Assembly (NCBI RefSeq): GCF_001611795.1
Contig: NZ_CP015098.1
Span: 6,634,001-6,698,000, forward strand
Direction: 5' to 3'
DNA from: Streptomyces qaidamensis
Lineage (GTDB): Bacteria > Actinomycetota > Actinomycetes > Streptomycetales > Streptomycetaceae
Length of the DNA: 64,000 nt
Below the pieces are notes generated by a model that was given only the letters and a program-made list of their open reading frames with translations, did no database searches and had not been told where the DNA came from. The position numbers were made by a program, and so were the translations under genes. Shown one piece after another: positions 50,959-59,382 of the stretch (position 1 is its first letter; each line of letters opens with the position of its first letter).

Positions 50959-51576
50959 CTATGGGGTGTTGAGGCCCGGCTCGACCAGGCGGAGATCCAG
51001 GCGGAGGTCAGCCCGCTCTACGGGGCTGTGAGGCCGAGTGACGGCCTCCACGAGGTACGTGACGCCGTCCTCCAGGCGGAGGCGGTCGCGTTCCCTGACG
51101 TCGGTGTCGGGCGGCACCAGGCCGATCAGCTTCCGGATCACCGTCGTGCGCTGATCGGCGGGGACGAAGGTGGTCTGGGACTGTTCGGTGAGCCACACCG
51201 GGACGTTCGCCAGGACGGGAGTCGTGTCCGGGATCAGGTCCCCGAACTCGTTCTCCACGGAGCCGCGCAGGACATCCACGATGACCTCCGGCATGACGGT
51301 GCCGATGGCCTCCACGTGGTGAGCACCGCCAAACGGTGAGGGCCACCGAGCGGGCTGCTCCAGTACCTGGAGAAGCAGCCCGTCCCAGCGGATGCGGTCG
51401 TTGAAGCGGACGTCCGTCCCTGCGGGGAGGAACACCCGGTACGTGGGGCTGGAGTCCACCTGCCCGTCGGCCGGTTTGCCGCCCGTCTCCGGCTGTACAT
51501 GCGCCTGTACGGACGTGCCGGTATCCACACCGTCCGGGTGGGTGATCGTGACGGAACCCGTGAGGATCGGGATCAC
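50959..51576 (-). CDS. Head-tail adaptor / neck protein (DUF6093-like)
   Basis: 205 aa, beta-rich: VFLPAGTDVRFNDRIRWDGL and DTDVRERDRLRLEDGVTYLV give two similar OB-like halves. GTG at 51576 overlaps the stop of the gene before it (GTGA). Position after the gp6-like connector suggests a head completion or stopper protein. Confidence 0.68.
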   Translation of the reverse strand: MIPILTGSVTITHPDGVDTGTSVQAHVQPETGGKPADGQVDSSPTYRVFLPAGTDVRFNDRIRWDGLLLQVLEQPARWPSPFGGAHHVEAIGTVMPEVIVDVLRGSVENEFGDLIPDTTPVLANVPVWLTEQSQTTFVPADQRTTVIRKLIGLVPPDTDVRERDRLRLEDGVTYLVEAVTRPHSPVERADLRLDLRLVEPGLNTP

Positions 51577-51953
51577 CACGTCACCACCCAGCGGTTCAGG
51601 GCCCCAGAGACCCGGAGCGCCTGGAGAGCTGCCGGAGCGATGCGTCCCGGCTCGGTTCCCGAGGTGCCCCGCGTGTACTCGACTCCGCCGACCTGGACGC
51701 GGCCCCCCTGGCGCTGGGCACACGTGAGATCGCCCGTTGCCACCAGGTACTCGGCCTGGGCCAGCGTGGCCATACGCAGGGCCGTCTGGACCTTCGGATC
51801 GGTCGGCATCCCGTTGACGTCCGTGTTGTATACGGCGCCGATCAGGAGGCCGTCGATGTCGTCCGAGGCCCGGTCGAGCACCTTGGCGGCGTTCGCCGGT
51901 GTCGGGTCGGGGGCCAGATAGTCGATGAGCTGCTGCTCCGTCGCATAGGCCAC
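51573..51953 (-). CDS. Head-tail connector protein (gp6-like)
   Basis: 126 aa helical protein: AYATEQQLIDYLAPDPTPAN, LDRASDDIDGLLIGAVYN, then ALRMATLAQAEYLVATGD. Matches small head-tail connector proteins. GTG at 51953 with GGGGGTG upstream; longer upstream sequence is out of character. Confidence 0.78.
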   Translation of the reverse strand: MAYATEQQLIDYLAPDPTPANAAKVLDRASDDIDGLLIGAVYNTDVNGMPTDPKVQTALRMATLAQAEYLVATGDLTCAQRQGGRVQVGGVEYTRGTSGTEPGRIAPAALQALRVSGALNRWVVTW

Positions 51954-51963
51954 GGCACACCCC

Positions 51964-52275
51964 CTACTGGGGCTCCGTGTCCCCGTACGCCTCGGCCAGC
52001 TCGTCGCGGGTCTGGGACTCCGCCTCGGCCTCGTCAGCGCCCTGGGAGACCGCGTAGGCCACCCAGTCCTTCTTCGAGGCGCTCTTGCTCGGCCGGGCGG
52101 CCGGCTCAGTGCCGGGAGCCTCGGGCTCCTCGGCCTCACCCTGGAAGGCGGACCCGTCCTCGTTGACGCGGACGAGCCCTCCCTCCTGCTCACGACGGGC
52201 GAAGGACTCGGTCAGCGGGAGGTCCAGCTCCCACACGTGGCCGCCCTCGCCCCGAAAGAACCCGGTCTCGGCCAT
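51964..52275 (-). CDS. Acidic virion-region protein with SAP/Rho-N-like end
   Basis: 103 aa. Middle is Glu/Pro/Ala-rich; the end (KSASKKDWVAYAVSQGADEA then QTRDELAEAYG) resembles a SAP/Rho-N helix-extended-helix motif common in streptophage head modules. Possibly binds DNA inside the head or acts as a head fibre base. Unproven. Confidence 0.62.
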   Translation of the reverse strand: MAETGFFRGEGGHVWELDLPLTESFARREQEGGLVRVNEDGSAFQGEAEEPEAPGTEPAARPSKSASKKDWVAYAVSQGADEAEAESQTRDELAEAYGDTEPQ

Positions 52276-52277
52276 GC

Positions 52278-52655
52278 TCAGACGCCCCGGGGAACCTTGA
52301 ACGCCGTGATCGTGCCGGTGTGACCCGACTCGATGTCGACGTACAGGTTGCTGCCCGCCTGCTGGAAGCGAGAGCTGGAGACCGGACCGATCCAGGTCAC
52401 GCCGGTGTTGGCCGCGACCGAGGCGGTGATGTCGCCCTGACCGCCGCGCCAGGCGGGCGGGTTGGTCCCACCGGCCTTGAGGGTGACGGTGTGGGCCGAG
52501 GTGTGGGTGTTGGTCACCCGGATCACCAGCTCCTCGGCGTGGACCGAGGAGAGGCTGATGACGTGGTCGTTGGTGGCGTCCAGGGTGGTCCCGGCCGGGT
52601 CCGCGAGGGACCCGTTGCCCACCAGGTTGGAGATCGGAACGGCGGTACGCGCCAT
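52278..52655 (-). CDS. Putative capsid decoration or fibre protein
   Basis: 125 aa, all-beta: ISNLVGNGSLADPAGTTLDA, ELVIRVTNTHTSAHTVTLKA, SRFQQAGSNLYVDIESGHTG. Lies directly after the coat gene, where capsid decoration proteins usually lie. It has an Ig-like/bacterial surface look. No enzymatic motif. Confidence 0.62.
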   Translation of the reverse strand: MARTAVPISNLVGNGSLADPAGTTLDATNDHVISLSSVHAEELVIRVTNTHTSAHTVTLKAGGTNPPAWRGGQGDITASVAANTGVTWIGPVSSSRFQQAGSNLYVDIESGHTGTITAFKVPRGV

Positions 52656-52688
52656 GGTGGATACCTCTCAGGTGATCTGGACGAGCCG

Positions 52689-53522
52689 TCAGACGGCGGT
52701 CTTGGACGCGGTCAGAACGGCCAGGCCGTCGGGGCGGATGACCTTCGCGCCGTAGAGGTGCAGGCCACGGACTCCGGTGGCGAAGGTGGTCTCCAGGCGC
52801 AGGGCCTCAACCTCGGTGACCTGGTCCGCGAAGGAGATCGCGCCGGAGTAGCCCGCCATGACGGCGTAGTCGTCGCCGCTGATGATCGGGACGCTGTTGC
52901 TCTTCAGGACGCGCATGTTGTCGACCTGGCCGACCTCACCGTTGCGCAGGCCCGCCGAGGAGCCCGAGGCGTCCACGCGGACGAACTTGTCGTTGGTGAG
53001 GAGCAGGCCGTAGTACCACGGCGGCACGACGACCCAGCGGTCCTGGTCCGGGACGTTGCACTCGTCCAGCCGGACACCGAGGTCGATCAGGCCGTTGTAC
53101 GCCTTGTCGCCATCGGTGATCGCGGTGGCCGCCTTGACGTTCGAGGACTGGACCTGGGTGTACAGGCTCGCCACGTAGGCGTCGGCCTTGTTCTTCAGGT
53201 TCCACGACGCGGCGTCGGTGCGGGCCGCCATCTCGTCGCCCGCCTGGGCCTTGTCGATGTCGTCGACCTTGAACGCGAAGGCGTCCGACTGGTCGACCTT
53301 GAGGGTCATCTCGGCGTCGGCGAGGTCCTCGTACGAGATCGTGTCGCCACGGTTGTACGTGAACACGGAGACGTCGCCCAGCATCTTGATGTGGACGGTG
53401 TCGCCCTGCTTCTTGATCTCGCCCTCGTAGTCGTGGTTCACGATTCCGGGGCCTGCGTAGACCAGGGACTTGCGGAGGGAGACGAGGGCCTGAGCGGCCC
53501 ACACCTCGGGCTTGAAGACCAT
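52689..53522 (-). CDS. Major capsid protein (P22 coat-like)
   Basis: 277 aa, HK97 fold expected. Pattern of the P22-coat/gp5 family: KPEVWAAQALVSLRKSLVYA, GIVNHDYEGEIKKQGDTVHI, GDTISYEDLADAEMTLKVDQ, then FAFKVDDIDKAQA and RWVVVPPWYYGLLL. AGGAG precedes the ATG. Follows the scaffold gene by about 107 bp, a gap with a small hairpin. Confidence 0.92.
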   Translation of the reverse strand: MVFKPEVWAAQALVSLRKSLVYAGPGIVNHDYEGEIKKQGDTVHIKMLGDVSVFTYNRGDTISYEDLADAEMTLKVDQSDAFAFKVDDIDKAQAGDEMAARTDAASWNLKNKADAYVASLYTQVQSSNVKAATAITDGDKAYNGLIDLGVRLDECNVPDQDRWVVVPPWYYGLLLTNDKFVRVDASGSSAGLRNGEVGQVDNMRVLKSNSVPIISGDDYAVMAGYSGAISFADQVTEVEALRLETTFATGVRGLHLYGAKVIRPDGLAVLTASKTAV

Positions 53523-53597
53523 GAGTTCTCCTGTGGTCTCAGAGGGGTTTGTGGACGCGGCCTCGCACCTCGTGCGTCAGCCGGGGATGACGAGGCC

Positions 53598-53616
53598 GGG
53601 CCCAGCCGCAGGGCCC
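53598..53616 (-). other. Small hairpin between scaffold and coat genes' transcripts
   Basis: GGGCCC repeated on both sides of AGCCGCA gives a 6-bp stem, 14 bp before (right of, on minus after) the scaffold stop. Actually it lies between the scaffold stop at 53630 and the coat start at 53522; could be an RNA processing or attenuation site. Confidence 0.4.
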
Positions 53617-53629
53617 TGATCGCGTCTCG

Positions 53630-54337
53630 TCAGGAGGCGAGGTAGTCCTTCAGGAGGCCGTCCTCGCGGGCCTTGACCAGCTCCTCGGGGCTGAGCTTGG
53701 CCACCTCGGCAGCGGTGAGCTGGCGCTTGCCGCTCGTGCCGCCTGCCATGTCGACACCGCCCCGCGCGGGCACCGGGGGAGCGCCCTGGGCCTTCAGCCG
53801 GGGGTTGGCCTCCACGGCCTTCTTGATGGCCGCCTCGACGTTCGCCGCGAAGGTGTCGGACGTCGGGTCGAGCTTGTTGATCGCGCGCTCGAACGAGGCT
53901 GAATCCAGGAGGGCTTCGGGGTCCGCACCATGCTTCGAGGCCGTGTGGAACACCGCGAGCTTCACGGTGGCCGCTCGGGCCTGCTGGTCGGACTCCTGGG
54001 CCTTCTGGGCGATCTGCTCGGGGGTGAGCTTCTTCTCCTCACCGCCGCCGAAGAGAGAGCCGAACTTGCCCATGAACTCGGAGAACTGGGTCTCCAGGGC
54101 AGTGCGCTTGGTCTTCTCGGAGTCGACCTCCGCACGGAGGTTCTCCACGAGGCGCTGGGCCTTCGCGGGGTCGAACTCGCCTTCGAACTTCGGGGCCTTG
54201 CCGGTACCGCCGTCACCCTGGCCCTGTGAGCCGGCCGTGGGGCCGCTCGCGGGCTCCTGCGGGTTCTGGGTCTCCGGGGCCTTGCCCGGGTCTCCAGCGC
54301 CCTGCTGCGGGTTCTGCGGTTCGGTGGGAGTGGCCAT
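53630..54337 (-). CDS. Capsid scaffold protein
   Basis: 235 aa. Disordered Pro/Gly/Gln-rich start, long coiled coil at about 62-90 (AQRLVENLRAEVDSEKTKR), helical middle with EQIAQKAQESDQQARAATVK and a C-terminus LSPEELVKAREDGLLKDYLA, typical of a coat-binding end. ATG at 54337 has AAGGAGG upstream. Expected to be lost from mature capsids. Confidence 0.85.
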   Translation of the reverse strand: MATPTEPQNPQQGAGDPGKAPETQNPQEPASGPTAGSQGQGDGGTGKAPKFEGEFDPAKAQRLVENLRAEVDSEKTKRTALETQFSEFMGKFGSLFGGGEEKKLTPEQIAQKAQESDQQARAATVKLAVFHTASKHGADPEALLDSASFERAINKLDPTSDTFAANVEAAIKKAVEANPRLKAQGAPPVPARGGVDMAGGTSGKRQLTAAEVAKLSPEELVKAREDGLLKDYLAS

Positions 54338-54401
54338 GACGTCGTCCTCCTTGTGACGCTCGTCGAAGGGCCCGGCCACGCCTTGGCGACCGAGCGGGGA
54401 A

Positions 54402-55937
54402 TCACTGGGGGAGGGGAGCGGGCTCCACGACGGGCCTTGCCGCCGGTGCCGGCCTCTCCTCGGCCAAGATCGCGGCGACCTCCTGGTCCACCTGCGTCTT
54501 GGTCCACGTCGGGTGCAGAGTCTGCACCCGGAGCTTCAGGGACATGGCCTTCGCCGAGACGAGGACCGTGAGGGTCTCGGCCAGTTCCTTCAGGGAGGGC
54601 TGGACGGCCGTGGGGAACGCCACGTCGATCCCGGCCTCCGGGGCGGACCGGGTGCCGAACACCTCGCGGTCGATGCCCAGGAGCGCCTGGAAGAGGCCCT
54701 GGAGGGCCGGACGCCAGTACAGGATCTTCTGGCCCCGGGTGCTCAGGCTCTGCTCCTTGCGGGCCTGGACCTCGGTAGCCGTCACGGCTGCCACGTCGCC
54801 CTTGCCGCCGAAGCTCTGCACCGAGTAGCCCGCGCTGGAGACGATCTGCTCGAACAGGGCCTCCGCCGTGGCGAGGTGCTGCTCCACGCGGATGTCGAAC
54901 TGGTTCATCGTGACCGTGGCGTCCAGCGACTGGATGCCCACGAACGCCTCGCGCTCCATGTCGAAGCGCGCGGCCTTGCCGGGGCCCTCGATCTCAAGGG
55001 CCGCTTCCGGAACGATGATCCGGCTCTTGCCGAGGCGGAGGTCTCGCATCAGGCTCGTGTACGTCTCGTCCAGGGCGTCCATCAGCAGCTCGACCCCGGC
55101 GAGGTCGGAGCGTCCGAGGTTCACCGCTGCCCGGCAGCCGGCCCAGATGCGGTTGGGCCTGACGTTCGGCACGTACGCGGCCGTCATCCAGGGGATGTTG
55201 GTGAGGACCACACCGTCGTCGCCGTACAGCTCGGCGAGGTCCGCGGTGCCCTCGAAGGCGCTCAGGGGGATGCGTTCGCCCAGCTCGGCGGCCGTGCCCT
55301 TGTACAGGCCGTAGGAGATCGAGCCGCGCTCGTGCAGCTCCAGGAGCCGGAGCGTGCACTCGTCGTCCTGGTACTTCACGTCCCAGAAGGTCACGCCCTG
55401 GAGGCGGTCCCAGGCCCAGGAGCACACCGCACGCTCGGGGGACTCAGGGACGAGCCACGAGCGGTCCCCCATGCTCTGATCCCAGACGACCTTCAGGAAG
55501 ACGCCTCCCATGGCCGCACAGATCTCGGCGGCCTGCTGGAGGGCGGCGTGCATCCCGTCCGTCTGGAAGGCGTCCAGTTCCTTCTGGGTCGTGCTGTCCG
55601 TGGAGGTGAACTTCGGCATCTCCGCGAAGAGGAGGCTGGCGCTCAGCTCGGCGATGTCGGCGGCCACAGGGACGTGGAGCTTGGTCCGCAGGGTGCCCGG
55701 CGTCAGCGTCTGGCCCCAGAAGGTCCGGGGGACGACCGTAGGCGCTGCTCCACGGGCCTTGTCGCTCGCGAAGTACGCCTGGGCCGTCGGGCTCGTGAGC
55801 CCGCTCGTGCCCCCGTACACGCTCGTCAGGGCATCCGAATCACCGGAGTACCAGGCGGTCCACTCGGTCAGCTTGCGGGCCACCGGGTCCAGCTCGGGCG
55901 GGGGCCAGAGGGTCTTCCCGCCGACAGGCAGAGGCAT
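54402..55937 (-). CDS. Portal protein
   Basis: 511 aa. SPP1 gp6-like portal: N-terminal LTEWTAWYSGDSDALTSVYG, YFASDKARG, PVAADIAELSASLLFAEMP, then GGVFLKVVWDQSMGDRSW and VTATEVQARKEQSLSTRGQK (about 385-405, the crown-entry motif). C-terminal helices carry LKLRVQTLHPTWTKTQVDQE. Between terminase and scaffold. Forms the dodecameric DNA gate. Confidence 0.92.
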   Translation of the reverse strand: MPLPVGGKTLWPPPELDPVARKLTEWTAWYSGDSDALTSVYGGTSGLTSPTAQAYFASDKARGAAPTVVPRTFWGQTLTPGTLRTKLHVPVAADIAELSASLLFAEMPKFTSTDSTTQKELDAFQTDGMHAALQQAAEICAAMGGVFLKVVWDQSMGDRSWLVPESPERAVCSWAWDRLQGVTFWDVKYQDDECTLRLLELHERGSISYGLYKGTAAELGERIPLSAFEGTADLAELYGDDGVVLTNIPWMTAAYVPNVRPNRIWAGCRAAVNLGRSDLAGVELLMDALDETYTSLMRDLRLGKSRIIVPEAALEIEGPGKAARFDMEREAFVGIQSLDATVTMNQFDIRVEQHLATAEALFEQIVSSAGYSVQSFGGKGDVAAVTATEVQARKEQSLSTRGQKILYWRPALQGLFQALLGIDREVFGTRSAPEAGIDVAFPTAVQPSLKELAETLTVLVSAKAMSLKLRVQTLHPTWTKTQVDQEVAAILAEERPAPAARPVVEPAPLPQ

Positions 55938-55963
55938 CCGGGGTCACCCCCGTCCTCATGTCG

Positions 55964-57238
55964 TCAGGCGGCCCGCCGGATCTGGTGCTGCCACAGGAGG
56001 CGGGTGGTCCGCAGGGCGTAGCGCAAGGCGTCCACGCCGTGGTCGTTCTGCTTCAGCGGTGCGTCCTGGCCTTCCAGAGCGGCCTTGGGGTCCCAGGTGT
56101 ACGAATCCATCTCCTTCAGCAGCTCGCGGCACGAGCTGTGGATCAGGAGCTGACGGTTGGCCAGGAGGTTGGAGACGAGGCGGATGCCGTCGATCACCGC
56201 GTTGTCGGCCGCCGTGGGGTTCAGACCGTCCGTACGGAGCTGGGAGATGAAGCTCGCCGCGCTGGGGTCCACCACGACGTACTGAGGCCGTACACGGCCG
56301 TGCTGAGGCACGTTGTCCAGCCACCCAACCACCCGCCGGGATGCCTCCGCCTGGGTCAGGGAGAGGCTCCCGGAGTCCTTGGCATACCGGTACTCGGAGG
56401 CGACGTAGAGCCGCCGGTCCTCGCCCAGTCCGATCAGGACCGCGTGGGTCGGGTTGGTCGCGCCGTAGTCGATGCCCACCGAGATCCACTTGCGGATCTG
56501 CGGGAGGATGTCGACGACCTGGGTGGTCGAGTCGAACATGTCGTAGATCGCGCCCTGGGCGGCGACCCACTGACCGAGGACGAAGCGCTTGTAGAAGAGC
56601 CCGACGTTGCTCCGCTTGATGTCGGAGACGTACTCGGGGTCCAGGTGCGTGTTGTCGTCCAGCGTGAAGCTGAAGACCTTCATGGCGGCCCGGCGCTCCG
56701 GGTCGTCGATGTTCCGGACCTTCAACCAGTGCGTGGGCGAGTCGGGGTTCGTGGAGGCGTACACCCTCGCCCCGGCTACACGCATGCGGGTCCGGAGCAT
56801 CTCCCAGAAGACCTCCGGGAGCAGGGTGGCCTCGTCCACGTACGCACCGGCGCACGTCATGCCCCGGATCTTGTTCTCGGCCTTGATGTCGTTCGCGCCG
56901 ATCACGTGGACCAGCCGGCCGAAGATCCGGCAGGTAGGCGCACCGGGGGTGTAGTCGACCTGCTCCGCCAGCTCCCCGAAGATCTCCGGGTTCATCAGCG
57001 GCTGGAGGACGTTGCGGTACAGGGAGTCCCGGGTCTTGCCGATCATGACCAGCTCGCCCGTGGTGGACGCCTGGGGGACGAACATCATCCAGGCCCACGC
57101 CGAGGCGATGGTCTTGCCCGAGGAGACCGCACCTTCCCAGAGGTTCACCCGTCGGTTGGCTGCCGCGATGCTGCGGATCTGCTTCGGGCTGAAGCGCTCC
57201 AGGAGGAACTGGGTGCTACGAGCCGTACTCGTCGGCAT
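55964..57238 (-). CDS. Terminase large subunit
   Basis: 424 aa packaging ATPase/nuclease. Walker A-like NLWEGAVSSGKTIASAWAWM near residue 33, Walker B in GAYVDEATLLPEVFW (about 127) and motif III STNPDSPTHWLK. The nuclease half has GIDYGATNPTHAVLIGLG (first Asp), VVDPSAASFISQL and DHGVDALRYALR (last Asp). ATG at 57238 is inside the end of the small-subunit gene (23-nt overlap). The ATPase-nuclease set is complete. Confidence 0.93.
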   Translation of the reverse strand: MPTSTARSTQFLLERFSPKQIRSIAAANRRVNLWEGAVSSGKTIASAWAWMMFVPQASTTGELVMIGKTRDSLYRNVLQPLMNPEIFGELAEQVDYTPGAPTCRIFGRLVHVIGANDIKAENKIRGMTCAGAYVDEATLLPEVFWEMLRTRMRVAGARVYASTNPDSPTHWLKVRNIDDPERRAAMKVFSFTLDDNTHLDPEYVSDIKRSNVGLFYKRFVLGQWVAAQGAIYDMFDSTTQVVDILPQIRKWISVGIDYGATNPTHAVLIGLGEDRRLYVASEYRYAKDSGSLSLTQAEASRRVVGWLDNVPQHGRVRPQYVVVDPSAASFISQLRTDGLNPTAADNAVIDGIRLVSNLLANRQLLIHSSCRELLKEMDSYTWDPKAALEGQDAPLKQNDHGVDALRYALRTTRLLWQHQIRRAA

Positions 57239-57737
57239 CGTCGCCCCCAAGCTCCCGGGCTGCGGTCGCCATGGCATCACTGAGGCTCTGGAGGAGCCCT
57301 CGGGCGTTCTCCCGCCCCGTGTCCCCGGCGTCGACCTGGGCGAGCTTCAGTGCGCTCGTGATGGCACTGGAGGCGGCCAGCGTGAAGTCCTTGGTCTCCT
57401 TCGCCGGGGGTTCCGGGACGGACTCGGTGGTGATCTCGCCGGTGTGGCTGAAGCCCGTCAGGAGGTACCGGCTCCGGGCTCGCGTCATCGTGTGCTCGGC
57501 GAGATCGAGGAACTGCTCCTGGAGCCGCTGGCGCCTGTCCTTCAGATCGACCTGACGGGCGTCAGTGGCGGCCCTGACGGCCTCCCTGTCGAAGGAGAGG
57601 CCGAGGCGCTGAGCGTGGTTCGTGATGGTGCCGACGGACCACTCCATCTGACGGGCGATCTCGTTCCGGCTGACGCCGTCAGCGTGGAGCTGACGGAGGG
57701 TCTCTTCGTCCAGTGCGGAGAAGGTTCGGGACGACAC
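57216..57737 (-). CDS. Terminase small subunit (HTH protein)
   Basis: 173 aa. N-terminal HTH (about 9-45: LDEETLRQLHADGVSRNEIA, EWSVGTITNHAQRLGLSFDR), then a helical oligomerisation part with DRRQRLQEQFLDLAEH. Typical of DNA-recognising terminase small subunits. GTG at 57737 after GAGGGGGTGAGCC. Overlaps the large subunit start. Confidence 0.82.
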   Translation of the reverse strand: MSSRTFSALDEETLRQLHADGVSRNEIARQMEWSVGTITNHAQRLGLSFDREAVRAATDARQVDLKDRRQRLQEQFLDLAEHTMTRARSRYLLTGFSHTGEITTESVPEPPAKETKDFTLAASSAITSALKLAQVDAGDTGRENARGLLQSLSDAMATAARELGGDDADEYGS

Positions 57738-57834
57738 GGCCGGCTCACCCCCTCGCACGCGTGTGGTGACGGGTGACCGGTCAGTCAGCGAGAACGGCTG
57801 ACGGTGCCCCGGTTGCCCTGACAACATCAGCGCC

Positions 57835-58476
57835 ATGCAGATTGTTCAGGTCCTGTTGGCCGCCGTGAGCGCCATGGGTGTTTCCGGCATCTCGTCCTGG
57901 CTCGTCGACCGTTCGATCAAGAAAGAGGTCGATCAGCTCGATATGGAGCCGGAGACGGAGCCTTCGAGCGGAGACTCGCGTACGCGTACGCTCGAAAAGG
58001 ACTTCACGAAGATGCTGCGCAAGTACTACGCACATGGACTCTCGCAGGCGCGCATCAACCAAGTGACGAGTGTCAGCTTCTCGGTTCTCGGCGGCCTTGT
58101 ACTGCTGGGAGGCGTTGGACTTGCCATCTGGAAGGCAGAGACGACTGGTGAGTTCTACGCCGCGATCGTCACCAGCGTGGCGGGTCTGGTGATGTCCGTG
58201 GTTGCGACACTCTTTCATCGCCGTGCCGACAAGGCGCTTGAGCATCTGACGGACCAGACTAGGAATCTCAGGGCGGATATGGCGACGGAGCGTGATGCTC
58301 GGCAGGCCGTTGCCCTCCTTGACGACGTCCAGAACTCAGCCCTGAAATCCCAGCTACAGGCTGCGCTAATTCTGAAGTTTGCCCAGGCAGAGATCCCTGT
58401 CCTGAACGGTGTCAACCTGAATGGCGCGACGACGGCTAACGGATCGGAAGCGACTGTTCCGACGTCACTGAACTAG
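57835..58476 (+). CDS. TRADD-N-associated-type two-TM membrane protein (prophage cargo)
   Basis: 213 aa. One N-terminal hydrophobic helix (about 3-22), a charged linker, then KMLRKYYAHGLSQARINQVT leading to two TM helices at about 80-100 (FSVLGGLVLLGGVGLAIW) and 108-128 (AAIVTSVAGLVMSVVATLF), then a cytoplasmic helix. The YYxxxLxQA-x-2TM pattern is that of TRADD-N-associated membrane domains, a family found with bacterial conflict and immunity genes. It is the only forward gene in the 57-63 kb block, has lower GC and no ribosome site. The 3' end overlaps the convergent HTH gene by 41 nt. An exclusion role is inference. Confidence 0.6.
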   Translation: MQIVQVLLAAVSAMGVSGISSWLVDRSIKKEVDQLDMEPETEPSSGDSRTRTLEKDFTKMLRKYYAHGLSQARINQVTSVSFSVLGGLVLLGGVGLAIWKAETTGEFYAAIVTSVAGLVMSVVATLFHRRADKALEHLTDQTRNLRADMATERDARQAVALLDDVQNSALKSQLQAALILKFAQAEIPVLNGVNLNGATTANGSEATVPTSLN

Positions 58477-58684
58477 GGGACGCTAGGGCCAAGAGGCGCT
58501 TGGCCTTGGCCCGGGTGGCCTTCTCGGCCCTCGCGACGTCGAGATGGCGGAAGAGCCTCTGGCCTCGGTGATCGAGGCCCCCGACTTTCAAATGGCCCCT
58601 GTTGACCCACGAGTAGACCGTCACGACGCTGACGCCCGTCAGCTCGGCGGCCTCTCGGGCCGTCAGCCAGATTTCGTCCTCCAC
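58436..58684 (-). CDS. Small MerR/excisionase-type HTH protein
   Basis: 82 aa. Winged-helix start EIWLTAREAAELTGVSVVTV, then YSWVNRGHLKVGGLDHRGQR and LFRHLDVARAEKA, the excisionase-family pattern. Could be an excisionase, a late regulator or a DNA-recognition subunit for packaging. GTG at 58684 follows GGGAGGGCC; an ATG at 58702 lacks a ribosome site. Confidence 0.75.
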   Translation of the reverse strand: MEDEIWLTAREAAELTGVSVVTVYSWVNRGHLKVGGLDHRGQRLFRHLDVARAEKATRAKAKRLLALASPSSVTSEQSLPIR

Positions 58685-58707
58685 TGAGGCCCTCCCGCAC
58701 ATGCGAA

Positions 58708-58738
58708 AGGCCCCGGTCCGCCAATGGCGTCGGGGCCT
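58708..58738 (-). terminator. Hairpin upstream of the HTH gene
   Basis: AGGCCCCG and CGGGGCCT form an 8-bp stem; the loop contains a second small stem GCCA/TGGC. It would end transcription coming from the early operon. Confidence 0.6.
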
Positions 58739-58817
58739 GCACGAGGACGCACCTCGCCTGCTGCGTTCGATTATGCGGTCGTTCGTTAGGGAAAGCAAGT
58801 ACTGGCTCTGATGGGCG

Positions 58818-59339
58818 TCAGTTCCGCTCCGCGACGTGCTGACGCATGCCCGCGAACCCCGGGCTATCGGGGGGAAGGGGATCGCCACGTAAGAAGGCCC
58901 CGAGGATCTCCGTCCCCTCTCGCGCTGCGGACTGCATCCATTGGATCTGGCCACCAGCACGGAGCCCGGGAACCAGGAGCCACGCATTGCCGACCTCGTA
59001 CACGGCCTCCAGGCGCTCCCGGAGCTGCGAGTGGGGGATCAGCAGGACAGAGGCGTTCATGGCCATGAGGCGTCGCTGCCCGGCGTGCATGAAGTCCTGG
59101 AAGGGCCCGCTGAAGCCGTACTGGTGGTCCGCGGCGGGGTGCTCCTGGTAGTGAACCATCAACTCGTGCCGGAGCTGGACCAGTTCGCTCAGGGCGGCCT
59201 GGGCCGCTTCACGCCGGTAGCCCTCCAGTCGCTCGGTCTTTGCGGTCCTCGACTGGAGCCATCCGCCCAGGACTGCTCCTCCGGCGCCTAAGACCGCACC
59301 CCCGAGACCGATCAGCCCCACCAGTGTTTCCGTCTGCAT
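58818..59339 (-). CDS. Single-pass membrane protein, unknown
   Basis: 173 aa. Gly-rich TM helix at 7-27 (GLIGLGGAVLGAGGAVLGGW), then a cytoplasmic helical domain (EAAQAALSELVQLRHELMVH) ending ILGAFLRGDPLPPDSPG. Clearly related in plan to the next gene at 59383. GGAGGGGGACGTC precedes the ATG. No enzymatic motif. Confidence 0.7.
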   Translation of the reverse strand: MQTETLVGLIGLGGAVLGAGGAVLGGWLQSRTAKTERLEGYRREAAQAALSELVQLRHELMVHYQEHPAADHQYGFSGPFQDFMHAGQRRLMAMNASVLLIPHSQLRERLEAVYEVGNAWLLVPGLRAGGQIQWMQSAAREGTEILGAFLRGDPLPPDSPGFAGMRQHVAERN

Positions 59340-59382
59340 GACGTCCCCCTCCAAGGCGCACGAGTAGTCGAGGTGACGGGCG

